A stretch of 64,000 nucleotides of DNA from an uncultured Photobacterium sp. (GCF_947039875.1 NZ_CAMRAN010000005.1:1-64000); one strand, 5' to 3'; counted from the stretch's first letter, positions 8,537-17,553 are shown. Numbers and translations are program-made. Notes: generated by a model not told the origin, from the sequence alone.

Positions 8537-8791
8537 TTAAATGACTGTAATATCATTGATAACGCTAGACGAATACATCGATATAGTGCTGACTTTGGTT
8601 TCAACTGTTTTCGCCACACAACAAGGATGCCCGGCAGCGACACTATTAATAGCAATATCACGCGTTACCACACTTGCCCGCCCCTATCACGCAATTATCG
8701 TCAATGCTGACATTCCCGCCCTATTAAAGCCATGCATTTGTTCAGCAAAGAGTTGTTCATCACCCGCGTTATAAGCAGGGCCGGCTAACAT
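8537..8791 (-). pseudogene. Sugar O-acetyltransferase (Maa/LacA-type) remnant with internal deletion
   Basis: The minus strand from 8791 reads MLAGPAYNAGDEQLFAEQ, the typical start of maltose/galactoside O-acetyltransferases, and hits a stop after about 34 residues. In another frame it continues with SVVTRDIAINSVAAGHPCC and AKTVET up to TAA at 8537, the typical hexapeptide-family C-terminus. The catalytic left-handed beta-helix centre (about 100 residues) is missing. One large deletion plus a frameshift explains both halves. Confidence 0.7.
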
Positions 8792-8950
8792 TTTGTCTTT
8801 TCCGTTTATGGTGACTTTCCAGAGTAAAATAAAGCCCCCATTAAAGTTTATTTCTCTATTTTAATATGTGTGCCATTACTCAATCATGAAAAATCACTCT
8901 AAATAAGCGTCATTATTTCAATCACAGAATGGCACTTATTTATACTACGA

Positions 8951-9445
8951 TTACTCAGGCAACACCCAATCTGGACGAGGAAAATGGCAGGTATAGCCAT
9001 TAGGTTGATGCAACAAATAATCTTGATGTTCAGACTCGGCATGCCAAAAATCACTGGCAGGCACAATTTCCGTCACGATTGGTGCAGGCCATACACCAGA
9101 AGCATCCATCCGTTTAATCAGATCTTCGGCAATGATTTTTTGCTCATTAGAAGTATAAAAAATAGCTGAGCGATAAGATGTACCAAGATCATTACCTTGA
9201 CGATTTACAGTAGATGGATCATGTATTTGAAAGAAATAAGCAAGGATTTTAGTAAAACTGGTCTGCGTGCTATCAAAGATAATCTCAATCGCTTCGGCAT
9301 GAGTTCCATGATTGCGGTAGGTAGCATTATCAACATCACCGCCCGTATAACCGACCTGCGTTGCGATCACGCCCTGCTGACGACGAATAAGATCTTGCAT
9401 ACCCCAAAAACACCCACCAGCCAGTATTGCTTTTTCGAGACTCAT
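8951..9445 (-). CDS. msrA: Peptide methionine-S-sulfoxide reductase MsrA
   Basis: MsrA reduces methionine-S-sulfoxide in proteins and repairs oxidative damage in the cytoplasm. The active-site motif GGCFWGMQ lies at residues 10-17, followed by [21 protein letters not shown] and YRSAIFY. The product has 164 residues, shorter than E. coli MsrA but typical of compact forms. The start is ATG 9445, with AGGAG eight bases upstream; an earlier in-frame ATG at 9490 lacks such a site. It is monocistronic. The only other cysteine is near the C-terminus (YTCHF) and could be the resolving residue. Confidence 0.93.
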   Translation of the reverse strand: MSLEKAILAGGCFWGMQDLIRRQQGVIATQVGYTGGDVDNATYRNHGTHAEAIEIIFDSTQTSFTKILAYFFQIHDPSTVNRQGNDLGTSYRSAIFYTSNEQKIIAEDLIKRMDASGVWPAPIVTEIVPASDFWHAESEHQDYLLHQPNGYTCHFPRPDWVLPE

Positions 9446-9574
9446 ATCACCACTCCTATTGCCACATTGCGTGAATTTATGACTTTTCATACAACCATAA
9501 GTTGATATTTATCGCAATTAGAACTTGAAAATACTACTCACAAATTAATGATGGTTGTGTGAGCGAATATCATT

Positions 9575-9602
9575 AATGAGTTAGCTAGACGACTAACTCA
9601 TT
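9575..9602. repeat. Palindromic repeat, copy 1
   Basis: AATGAGTTAG at 9575-9584 pairs perfectly with CTAACTCATT at 9593-9602 around an 8-base loop. The same TGAGTTAGC/CTAACTCA palindrome with a following TTGG-containing spacer recurs at 33225-33288 and 37091-37114. Confidence 0.75.
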
Positions 9603-9997
9603 GTTGGAAAAAGTAAGCTCGATTAATTACGTTTCTTTGGTATCAAGCCAATAATCCCTCTTTAGTAACGAATAGTGAGCGTTGAGTTTAGCATTCACTC
9701 TGCCCAATATTCGTGATCTACTAAAAGAATAAAGGACAGCCATATCTTTACTCTATAAATTTAATACGCTGTGAGCAAATTCTCTATCTCCGCTCAATAA
9801 TTCTCGATTAGAAATGACAGTAGGCAGATAAAAAATTATGGGTGTCCAGTTTTACTTTGATATAGTGTAATAATTATTTGTTCTCTAAAAGAAAAGTTAT
9901 GGGTGTCCTTTTTTCATTAGGTGCTTTACTCTATCAAAACTGGTAAATATTAGAAAAAGTATGGATAACTCCTAAATAAAGTACCTTGTAATATACT
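9603..9997. other. Intergenic gap with a 12-bp direct repeat
   Basis: No gene is supported. TTATGGGTGTCC occurs at 9836-9847 and again at 9897-9908, 61 bases apart, each preceded by an A-rich stretch and followed by a T-rich one. This may be remnants of a mobile element end. Confidence 0.5.
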
Positions 9998-10021
9998 AAA
10001 AGACCGCCACGATAGGCGGTC
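9998..10021 (-). terminator. Rho-independent terminator
   Basis: GACCGCC (10002-10008) pairs with GGCGGTC (10015-10021). On the minus strand the stem is followed by TTTTAG. It lies downstream of the minus-strand orphan gene ending at 10105. Confidence 0.75.
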
Positions 10022-10104
10022 ATTTAGCAGTAATTCTTTTTATGCGCACTGGTGACTTAGTTAAAATTTGTCCGACAGCAGCGCCTTGTTATGCAATGCT
10101 CGAT

Positions 10105-10986
10105 TTAAAAAAATATTGAGACTCCCAATATAAATACGAGAACCCATATTGCGAACACAATACAATTTAATGGCTTTTTCATGTGTAACAGCACCTGAAC
10201 TAATTCACGATGTGACTGTTGTTCCGGTGATAGTTCTTTCGGCTCATCAATATCATCATATTGACACTCTTCTTCCTCATCTTCTTCGCTCTTTTTAACG
10301 GTGTGCGTACCAACTTTGGATGCTAGACCTATACTAAAAACGAAAGCATCTGAGTGGTCATGAATGAATATATCGCGAGGGTGATAATGATCGAGTAGCG
10401 TATCGTCGACCTCAAAGCTAAAAGATAGTAATTCAACGTATAGGTCGATGGTTGATGAAGGGTCTGATTGTAGATTGCTAGCTATAGTATTCAGTTGTTC
10501 CTCAGGAATCGTCAATTCAAATATGATGCCATCTTCACCCAGATCGTTGTTCATACGAAAGCAATTACCAAAGAAAACACCATCAGGAAATTTCTCGCTC
10601 TCCTTAATCGGCTCACCGGACTTTAATATTACCTGTATTTCACCCCTTGGGCGCTCAAGTGTGAAAATATCATCGTCATCACCATCTTGCTCAGCACAAT
10701 ATATGGTGTCTCTCATCTGATCTTCATCAACGATCGCCTTGATAGCAAAGCTAGTTTTAATATCAGGCTTAATGAGCTTTACTGGATTATCTTTGAAATC
10801 ACCTTTTATATCCCAGTCTTTATCGTGAGTATTAACTCGTGTGATTATCTCTATATTCTTAAGTGGCAATGACAATCCATTGAAGCTTCTGCGCCATTCA
10901 AGTGGTCTTGAACGATCCTTAGGAGCTTCTGCCTCTTGGAAAATTGAGTCTGATGCTTTCTTTAATTTCGTATTAGAGCGAAACAA
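10105..10986 (-). CDS. Hypothetical acidic protein with C-terminal membrane anchor
   Basis: I do not recognise this protein. It has a soluble body with beta-type segments, several acidic tracts (DGDDDDIF, EEDEEEECQYDD) and a single C-terminal hydrophobic segment of about 20 residues (CIVFAIWVLVFILGVSIFF), so it is probably tail-anchored with the body in the cytoplasm. The reading frame has an ATG at 11007 without a ribosome binding site. AAGGAG at 10995-11000 is eight bases before an in-frame TTG at 10986, which is the better-supported start. It is flanked by gaps with no partners, which fits a recent insertion. Function unknown. Confidence 0.55.
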   Translation of the reverse strand: MFRSNTKLKKASDSIFQEAEAPKDRSRPLEWRRSFNGLSLPLKNIEIITRVNTHDKDWDIKGDFKDNPVKLIKPDIKTSFAIKAIVDEDQMRDTIYCAEQDGDDDDIFTLERPRGEIQVILKSGEPIKESEKFPDGVFFGNCFRMNNDLGEDGIIFELTIPEEQLNTIASNLQSDPSSTIDLYVELLSFSFEVDDTLLDHYHPRDIFIHDHSDAFVFSIGLASKVGTHTVKKSEEDEEEECQYDDIDEPKELSPEQQSHRELVQVLLHMKKPLNCIVFAIWVLVFILGVSIFF

Positions 10987-11021
10987 TTTCCGATCTCCTT
11001 GGTGCATAACAGTTTATTAAT

Positions 11022-11307
11022 AATGCATTCTTACTTTTTACGTAAAAATACATTTATATATCTCGTAGATCATATTCTATTTAACTCATAAATATCATGA
11101 ATTTGATCGCATTAATTTGTTTAAAAGTATTTATTGAGAGTGTAGACAGTAAGAAATGTATTTAATCAATCTTATTAAAAACGAAAACCAGATATAAATT
11201 AACCATGCCTTGTTATAACTATTCAAATAAACAGTAAATAAAACTAATCCAAAATTACGTTAATACAATATGAATGAGTAAAAGGTCTAACGAATAAAGG
11301 GGCAATT
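11022..11307. other. AT-rich intergenic gap
   Basis: No gene, repeat or structured element is seen. It probably contains the divergent promoters for the flanking genes. Confidence 0.4.
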
Positions 11308-11418
11308 ATGAATCAACTTCCCTCGGCAATCACATACCCCGAAATAGAGCAAGATCGATCCCCGCTTTCATCATTCCCTACAGAACAAGATCAAGAATCT
11401 ATTATCAACATGTCATAA
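11308..11418 (+). CDS. Small open reading frame, 36 residues
   Basis: ATG 11308 is preceded by AAGGGG at a suitable distance and encodes a 36-residue polar peptide starting MNQLPSAITYPEIEQD and ending INMS. There is no hydrophobic segment. It may be a real small protein or the N-terminal stub of a lost gene. Confidence 0.35.
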   Translation: MNQLPSAITYPEIEQDRSPLSSFPTEQDQESIINMS

Positions 11419-11821
11419 CGTTATTATTGTTATTTTAACAGGTTCTTATTGGCGTCTTTAAGGCTCAAGCGTGCAATGATTAGATCACGGATAGCTCGTA
11501 CCTTACTTCCGAGATGACGAATAATAAACCGGGTTATTTTTCAACAGAGCGTGATAACAATAGTGATAGGAAATCTAATGATTTAAAAAATGGTCAGCTA
11601 ATTATTAGGGTTGATATAAATTTGAGTTTCAATAAATATACGCCCGACTTTACTTCGCATAGATTACAACTTAACCATTCAGTCAAAAGTGCAACTAAAC
11701 AGCCTCATTATTTTAATTTTTTGCGAGCTAGGCTACAAAACACCACTACTAATCGTTGTCTAATCTCACCCTATAAAATTATTTTAATAATCATACGATT
11801 GTACAGCTAACGAAGATAGAT
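11419..11821. other. Gap without a supported gene
   Basis: An open frame at 11514-11810 exists but its composition is random-looking and it has no ribosome binding site. On the minus strand a short frame ending near 11435 (RAIRDLIIARLSLKDANKN) looks protein-like but has no start; it could be a gene fragment. Confidence 0.35.
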
Positions 11822-12436
11822 ATGAACAATATAACGATAGCACCATCACAAGCTACAATAGCATTAACAACAGATTTGCTTATTACTCAAGTAAACGCAG
11901 AACTTACGTTACATCCTCTTGATTTAGTCAAAATAAAAGGCTCATATTCACAATTTTTTGCTTATTTTCATGCCAAATTAGCACCGTCTATTGATGGTTG
12001 GGTTGATATGGTGAACCGCGATAAGACTACTTTGACAAACCTGAATAGTGACTATGGCTATTTTGCTTTTGCGCATTATCTCGCTCGCCAATACGATCCT
12101 ACACGCTGGTCAGAAGACGTAATGGTGATGACGAAGGGCTTTATTAATATTACAGATAAAAAGCTTTCTTTTAATCCTATCAACATTCATCATATTTACG
12201 ATTATCTGGTAACTGAATTGCTAAATACCGATGATTTAAAACACCAACTGCGACATTTGTTAATTACCGATAATATTAACTATTTATACCGCAACACCCC
12301 ACCTTGTATTCACAGATATGCAGTAGATGATTCAGAAAATATAACAAATCTTATTCAGCAGAATATCTGTTTCTTATTCATGTTATATATTAAGACCATC
12401 GCGACAACGACAAACTCAATCATTAACAGTAAATAA
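11822..12436 (+). CDS. Hypothetical protein, 204 residues
   Basis: I do not recognise this protein. It is mostly helical, has no signal peptide, and contains a HYLARQYDPTRWSEDVMVM segment that looks conserved. No catalytic motif is visible. No close neighbour suggests a role, and the ribosome binding site is weak. Confidence 0.5.
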   Translation: MNNITIAPSQATIALTTDLLITQVNAELTLHPLDLVKIKGSYSQFFAYFHAKLAPSIDGWVDMVNRDKTTLTNLNSDYGYFAFAHYLARQYDPTRWSEDVMVMTKGFINITDKKLSFNPINIHHIYDYLVTELLNTDDLKHQLRHLLITDNINYLYRNTPPCIHRYAVDDSENITNLIQQNICFLFMLYIKTIATTTNSIINSK

Positions 12437-12452
12437 TCACAGATATCAATCT

Positions 12453-12492
12453 CCACATCATTCCTGATTTTGTATATTAATGAATGATGTGG
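12453..12492. terminator. Hairpin between convergent genes
   Basis: CCACATCATTC (12453-12463) pairs perfectly with GAATGATGTGG (12482-12492) across an 18-base loop, between convergent genes. There is no T-tract, so it is a weak bidirectional terminator at best. Confidence 0.45.
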
Positions 12493-12527
12493 TGATAATA
12501 ATTAATAATAGTATTAACGGGATTATC

Positions 12528-13559
12528 TTACAGTAGCTGTTTTAGTTTATGTTCAACTAATGGATCGTTAGGAACCAGTTGCTGCGCCATCTCTAGCAAT
12601 TGAATCGCATCTTGTGGGTGATCATCTTGATGTTTCAAGGCTATATCAATCAAAGGTTGTACATCAATTTGAGCTTGATGCTCTTGTACATGTGCTTCTT
12701 TTTCATCAATCAAAATATTATGCGCTTTACTCAATAACCCTAATCGGTGCTCTGAATATGCATTGGCCTTACTTAGGCTTTGATAATAATCTTCTTTAAA
12801 GCGTAATGTTTTTGTTTGTTGACGAAACTGAGCAATATCAAGTTGCTGATGACGAATAAAATCAACGGCGACCTGTTTATAAAAACCAAATTTATTGAGG
12901 TAAGTGGCATGCGTGCCGTGTCCCATTCCAAACACACGTAAATGGGTCAATTCTGGATAACGTTTGGCGTGTAAGCGATCAATATTATTGGTGGGATCAT
13001 AAATAATATAGCCTTTAGCTTTACCTAAATTAAGATCATGATAATCCCCTTCCCAATCAAATTGCTGCGCCAGTTCAGTACTAGAGCGATCATCCCACGG
13101 GGCGATGGTTTTATTCTTAGTACTCACTGGATGAAATAATAAAACTTGATCAAGTTGCAATAAATTGGCAAAAGCACCCACCGCAAAACCACCACGACTT
13201 AGACCATAGCCTAAACGATAGTTAAACGGTTCAAGCAACGTAGTTAACTGTTCAAGAAAGAAAATTAAGTTACGACTACGAAACCAATTACTCTTTCCTA
13301 AATGTTGAAAAGAGATAACATTCACGTTCTGTTTTTTAGCGAGGTGGAATCCCCAAGGCGAAAAATCCTCATCAATATCGTGTTGTTGTACGTTGGTTCC
13401 CGCAGGCGAAAATGTAAACAGTAGCGGCTTATTTACATCAACAAACTCATACTTAACAAACACATCATCAAGTAAGTCCCCTCCTGACATTGGAAGTTGC
13501 GCTTGCTGCTGTGAACGAGAGAGTGTTAGCCACTCATCTAACCAATACAATAATTTCAT
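12528..13559 (-). CDS. Alpha/beta-hydrolase-fold protein with helical C-terminal repeats
   Basis: The central part shows a nucleophile elbow GYGLSRGG (Ser about 121 from this start), preceded by strands such as KPLLFTFSPAG and VNVISFQHLG, with a later YDPTNNIDRLH and a GMGHGTHATYLN that could supply the acid and histidine. The last about 40 residues resemble a TPR-like pair (HQDDHPQDAIQLLEMAQQLV). The substrate is unknown; related proteins sometimes accompany glycan genes, but there is none here. ATG 13559 is preferred because AAAGGTGG lies just upstream; the frame extends to 13610. Confidence 0.7.
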   Translation of the reverse strand: MKLLYWLDEWLTLSRSQQQAQLPMSGGDLLDDVFVKYEFVDVNKPLLFTFSPAGTNVQQHDIDEDFSPWGFHLAKKQNVNVISFQHLGKSNWFRSRNLIFFLEQLTTLLEPFNYRLGYGLSRGGFAVGAFANLLQLDQVLLFHPVSTKNKTIAPWDDRSSTELAQQFDWEGDYHDLNLGKAKGYIIYDPTNNIDRLHAKRYPELTHLRVFGMGHGTHATYLNKFGFYKQVAVDFIRHQQLDIAQFRQQTKTLRFKEDYYQSLSKANAYSEHRLGLLSKAHNILIDEKEAHVQEHQAQIDVQPLIDIALKHQDDHPQDAIQLLEMAQQLVPNDPLVEHKLKQLL

Positions 13560-13792
13560 TTTACCCACCTTTAAAAACAACCGCGGGATTGTAGCAAAGA
13601 TAGACATCAAACGAAAATTTTAGTTAGAACACTAATTATTTAATTTAACTCACTCGATTTTAAAGATAAAAATATTCCATACTGTTTTTTACTTTTTAAT
13701 GAAAAATAAACCAAATAATATTGACCTGTCTATAGCTTTACACTTCATACTAGACAAATATTAGCAATACACATATACACATCGGATCCGTC

Positions 13793-14971
13793 ATGTATTT
13801 GATTTCAGAATTAGCGACTAAAGCAGGAATATCACGTACCACGCTACTTTATTATGAGAAGCAAGGGCTGATTAAAGGACATCGATTGGATAACGGATAT
13901 CGTCATTACAGTGAAAGCGATCTACAACGGTTATTTTTAATTAAACAACTTCAAAGTGCAGGCTTAACGCTGAAAGAATGTCAAAGCTGCTTAGAAGCAA
14001 AGTTGGATAAAAGTATCTTGTCAGAACGGTTAACTCAACTGACAGAAGACATTCAAAAAAAGACCCAAGCGCGTGAGTTGTTATTAGGGTTACTTGGGGA
14101 ACGATCACAGCGAGAATTACATAGTTCTTTAAGTAAAAGTGCACCCAATGTTCACCTTAACTGGCTCAACACGCAAGGCTATGATGAAAAAGAAGCTCTC
14201 AGACTAAAGTGGTTATCAAAAGACATGAATGAACACAATGCGTACATGAACGATTTTATGACAATATTTACACCATTAGAGCAATGGGCTCCGGGGAGCA
14301 AACAAGATACTTTACATGCAATATCGCTGATGCCTAATCAGCAAATGCGCCGTATTTTAGAAATTGGCTCAGGCAAAGGCGGATCGACAGTATTACTGGC
14401 TAACAACACCGATGCACATATTACCGCGGTAGATAATGAGCCCATTGCAATTGAACAACTTAATCAAAAGATCAAAGACTCACAATTGGTCGATCGTATA
14501 TCACCTGTTTGCGCATCAATGACAGCTCTACCCTTTGAAGCCAAGAGTTTTGATGCTATTTGGGCTGAAAGTTGTGTTTATATTATGGGAATGGAAAATG
14601 CGCTTCAACAATGGAAACCGTTATTAAAAGATGATGGTATTCTGGTCGTCAGTGATTTGGTTTGGCTTACTGATATGCCTGATGAAAACGTTAAACAATT
14701 TTGGCTATCCAATTATCCCGATATTCAAACGATACCTACAAGGCTCAAGCTATTTCACGCCCAAGGCTATGACGTAATAGCACACTTTTCTCTGGGAATT
14801 GAAGCTTGGCAAAATTACTGGTTACCACTTAAAGCAAGAGTTGAAGCATTACAGCCAACCATGCCAACCTCTCAAGCATTACTGGATGTAGAACAAGAAA
14901 TTGGTATTTATGAAACCAGTGTTGCCAAAGATTTCACCTATCATTACTTTATCGTAAAACCGAGTAAATAA
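13793..14971 (+). CDS. MerR-type regulator fused to a SAM-dependent methyltransferase
   Basis: Residues 1-70 form a MerR winged helix (LISELATKAGISRTTLLYYE, then GYRHYSESDL), followed by the dimerisation helix to about 115. Residues 150-390 form a class I methyltransferase with motif I ILEIGSGKGG (188-197), an acidic VDNEP for SAM ribose binding, and FDAIWAESCVYIMG. The MerR sensor domain is normally short and ligand-binding; here a methyltransferase takes its place. The stop is five bases before rsgA, so the genes are cotranscribed. It may sense, or modify, a small molecule; target unknown. Confidence 0.85.
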   Translation: MYLISELATKAGISRTTLLYYEKQGLIKGHRLDNGYRHYSESDLQRLFLIKQLQSAGLTLKECQSCLEAKLDKSILSERLTQLTEDIQKKTQARELLLGLLGERSQRELHSSLSKSAPNVHLNWLNTQGYDEKEALRLKWLSKDMNEHNAYMNDFMTIFTPLEQWAPGSKQDTLHAISLMPNQQMRRILEIGSGKGGSTVLLANNTDAHITAVDNEPIAIEQLNQKIKDSQLVDRISPVCASMTALPFEAKSFDAIWAESCVYIMGMENALQQWKPLLKDDGILVVSDLVWLTDMPDENVKQFWLSNYPDIQTIPTRLKLFHAQGYDVIAHFSLGIEAWQNYWLPLKARVEALQPTMPTSQALLDVEQEIGIYETSVAKDFTYHYFIVKPSK

Positions 14972-14976
14972 AGCTT

Positions 14977-16014
14977 ATGAGCACACCATCATTAGTTGAT
15001 TTAGGTTTACGTCCCTTTTTCCAACAACAATTATCGTTAGAAGAAGTCGCAAACTGTTTTCTTGGGCGAGTTATTGAACAACATAAATCGGAAGTCGTTA
15101 TCTTAGATGGCGATGATGCACTAAGGTATAAGCTACCACCAAATTTTGAGGCAATATGTGTTGGCGACTGGGTGGTTTTCAATCAAAAAAGATTGGTTCG
15201 CGTTCTAGAAAGGCAATCCCTTTTTCAGCGAAAAGCCGCAGGCAGTGGCCGAGATCGTCAACTTATTGCAGCAAACCTCGATGTGGTATTTATCGTTAGC
15301 TCACTTAACGACGATTTTAATTTAAATCGAATCGAACGTTATTTAGCGCTGGTAAAAGAAACCCATGCCGAGCCTGTTATGATCTTAACCAAAGCTGATT
15401 TATGTGATGACGTAGAAGATATTCGCCAACAAGTTCAACAGTTAGACGCACTGTTAAGTGTTCACTGCGTTAATGGGCTTACCCACAATAGCCTCTCCGC
15501 ATTAAAAAGTTATTGTCGGCGTGGTAAGACCGTCGCCTTTTTAGGTTCATCTGGCGTGGGTAAATCGACACTGGTCAATAATCTACTTAACCATAATGAA
15601 ATGGAAACCAATGCGATTCGAGAACAAGACAGCAAAGGACGTCACACAACAACGTACCGTACTATAAAATGGCTACCTGAAGGCGGGCTGTTGATGGACA
15701 CCCCTGGAATGCGAGAACTACAACTTAGTGATGTAAAAGAAGGGATAAAACTCACATTTACTGATATTGAATCTCTCGCTACTGCATGTCGTTTTAAAGA
15801 TTGTCAGCATCAAAATGAACCCGGCTGTGCGGTAGTAAAAGCAATCGCAAACGACGAATTATCGACAAGAAGATTGAATAACTTTCAAAAACTATTACGC
15901 GAAGACGCATACAATAGTGCGACATTGGCACAAAAAAGAGCAAAAGATCGCACCTTTACTAAAATGGTCACCGCCATTCAAGATCAAGCGAGATCGATAA
16001 AAAAATTCAAATAA
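14977..16014 (+). CDS. rsgA: Ribosome small-subunit-dependent GTPase RsgA
   Basis: RsgA is a circularly permuted GTPase that helps late 30S ribosome maturation. Domains in order: N-terminal OB fold, G4 LTKAD at 137-141, G1 GSSGVGKS at 190-197, switch region with RHTTT, G3 DTPGMREL near 240, and a C-terminal zinc knuckle CRFKDCQHQNEPGC. Length (345) is normal. It follows the MerR-methyltransferase gene by five bases, unlike the usual place near orn, so it may be a second rsgA paralog in this genome; that cannot be checked here. Confidence 0.9.
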   Translation: MSTPSLVDLGLRPFFQQQLSLEEVANCFLGRVIEQHKSEVVILDGDDALRYKLPPNFEAICVGDWVVFNQKRLVRVLERQSLFQRKAAGSGRDRQLIAANLDVVFIVSSLNDDFNLNRIERYLALVKETHAEPVMILTKADLCDDVEDIRQQVQQLDALLSVHCVNGLTHNSLSALKSYCRRGKTVAFLGSSGVGKSTLVNNLLNHNEMETNAIREQDSKGRHTTTYRTIKWLPEGGLLMDTPGMRELQLSDVKEGIKLTFTDIESLATACRFKDCQHQNEPGCAVVKAIANDELSTRRLNNFQKLLREDAYNSATLAQKRAKDRTFTKMVTAIQDQARSIKKFK

Positions 16015-16022
16015 AAGAAAAA

Positions 16023-16069
16023 ACAGCATAATCATCTTGACCTTCCCTGTAATGGAAGCTTTATGCTGT
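16023..16069. terminator. Long stem-loop after rsgA
   Basis: ACAGCATAA (16023-16031) pairs with TTATGCTGT (16061-16069), with an inner CTTCC/GGAAG stem at 16042-16058. It ends the rsgA transcript or folds in the DUF305 leader. On the plus strand there is no T-tract. Confidence 0.45.
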
Positions 16070-16101
16070 CATTCTAATAACAAATACATATCGAGCTCAT
16101 C

Positions 16102-16794
16102 ATGAAAAAATTATCTTTAACTATTGTTTTGTCAGCACTACTTTCTACCACTGCATTTGCCAGTGAAAATGTGGTCGATCACAGTCATGCAATGCCAACT
16201 AAATCAGTCGTTAGTCTACAAGCATCACAGACAATGATGAAAGACTCTATGGCGGCAATGTCAGGTATGCATACGTTAAAATTAACCGGTGATCCTGATT
16301 TAGATTTTGTAGCGGGTATGCTGCCTCATCATGAAGGTGCGATTGTGATGAGTGAATCAATTCTACCAACACTAACTAACCCTGCGGTGCATAAATTAGC
16401 GCTTAATATTATTAAATCACAAAAAGAAGAAGTGGTTTATATGAAGCAGTGGTTAGCAACACATAAAGAACTACCACTCGCGCAACGTGATATTGCTAAC
16501 TCACAAGAAATGATGACCAAATCAATGAAAATCATGCACAACATGATGGAAGTTAAATTAACGGGTCATCCAAATATTGATTTCGTTGCGGGTATGCTGC
16601 CTCACCATGAAGCGGCAGTTGAAATGGCCGAAGTCATCATGCCTTACCTAAAAGATCAATCAACAAAGACTTTTGCTCAAAACATTATCAAAGCACAACT
16701 CAAAGAAATTGCGTTCATGAAAACGTGGTTAAAAGATAATGCGCCAACAGCCATGCCAACAAAAGCAGTCACATCAAGTCACGCTCACCATTAA
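16102..16794 (+). CDS. Secreted protein with two DUF305 copies
   Basis: A Sec signal peptide (about residues 1-20, cleavage after AFA) precedes two tandem DUF305 units. Each has the LTGxPxxDFVAGMLPHHE core: FVAGMLPHHEGAIVMSE in the first and FVAGMLPHHEAAVEMAE in the second. The protein is rich in His and Met, including a terminal HAHH, suggesting periplasmic metal (possibly copper) binding. DUF305 is a ferritin-like helical family of uncertain role. A terminator follows directly. Regulation is not evident. Confidence 0.85.
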   Translation: MKKLSLTIVLSALLSTTAFASENVVDHSHAMPTKSVVSLQASQTMMKDSMAAMSGMHTLKLTGDPDLDFVAGMLPHHEGAIVMSESILPTLTNPAVHKLALNIIKSQKEEVVYMKQWLATHKELPLAQRDIANSQEMMTKSMKIMHNMMEVKLTGHPNIDFVAGMLPHHEAAVEMAEVIMPYLKDQSTKTFAQNIIKAQLKEIAFMKTWLKDNAPTAMPTKAVTSSHAHH

Positions 16795-16813
16795 TTGTAT
16801 TTTCCAGTTATAT

Positions 16814-16842
16814 AAATCCGACGTCTTTATTACGTCGGATTT
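16814..16842. terminator. Perfect hairpin terminator
   Basis: AAATCCGACGT (16814-16824) pairs perfectly with ACGTCGGATTT (16832-16842) around a 7-base loop, between the DUF305 gene and the convergent pseudouridine synthase gene. A nearby 12-bp duplication (TTATTCAAGCTA) follows at about 16841-16865. Confidence 0.7.
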
Positions 16843-16866
16843 ATTCAAGCTATTTATTCAAGCTAT

Positions 16867-17553
16867 TTATTCAATAGCAAATTCTTTATATTGACCACTC
16901 TCAAGCCCATCTACCGATAAATTCCCTACCGACACACGATGCAGTGCTAATACTTCATTTTGAAAAAAACCAAACATACGTTTCACTTGGTGGTACTTCC
17001 CTTCAATCAATGAAAGCCGTGCTTGATACTTCGACACTATTTCTAATTGCGCGGACTTAGTGGTGATATTCTCATACCCAAAATAAATACCCTCTTTGAA
17101 CACGGAAATATATTCTTCAGTAACAGGTTTTGATAAAGTCACTTCATATACTTTTGCGAGTTTGGTTTCAGGTAAACTTATTTGACGCGACCATGCGCCA
17201 TCGTTAGTTAACAACACTAATCCTGTCGTATTAAAATCTAACCGCCCAACAATATGTAATTCATCTTTTTGAGGATGATCAATTAAATCTAATACAGTTG
17301 TATGCTTAGAATCTTTGGTCGCACTGACAATACCTTGCGGCTTATTCAACATAATATAAATCGGTTTATTATCTTGAAGGCTGTGACCATCTAATTCAAC
17401 ATGCATAAATTGAGTCACTTTTTGATGCGTTGAATGTGCGGCTTCGCCATCCACGATGATCCTTTTCTGAGCAACCAAAAGACGAGTGTCTGACATGGAA
17501 TAAATACTATTTTGACTAATAAAACGATCGAGCCGAGTGGTAGACGATTTCAT
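16867..17553 (-). CDS. rsuA: RsuA/RluE-family pseudouridine synthase
   Basis: An N-terminal S4 domain (RLDRFISQNSIYSMSDTRLL, about 7-65) precedes a catalytic domain with MLNKPQGIVSATKD and the active-site GRLDFNTTGLVLLTNDG. Length (228) matches RsuA, which makes pseudouridine 516 in 16S rRNA. RluE and RsuA paralogs share these motifs, so the exact target is not certain. It has no operon partner; the downstream gene is convergent. Confidence 0.8.
   Translation of the reverse strand: MKSSTTRLDRFISQNSIYSMSDTRLLVAQKRIIVDGEAAHSTHQKVTQFMHVELDGHSLQDNKPIYIMLNKPQGIVSATKDSKHTTVLDLIDHPQKDELHIVGRLDFNTTGLVLLTNDGAWSRQISLPETKLAKVYEVTLSKPVTEEYISVFKEGIYFGYENITTKSAQLEIVSKYQARLSLIEGKYHQVKRMFGFFQNEVLALHRVSVGNLSVDGLESGQYKEFAIE

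Noticed and set aside
8541..8774. 77-codon plus-strand frame
   Set aside because: It is antisense to the acetyltransferase remnant, which explains the sequence better.
11435..11545. Start-less minus-strand frame with protein-like sequence
   Set aside because: Too short, no start and no family recognised; kept only as a note in the gap entry.
11514..11810. 98-codon open frame on the plus strand
   Set aside because: No ribosome binding site, random-looking composition and no recognisable motif.
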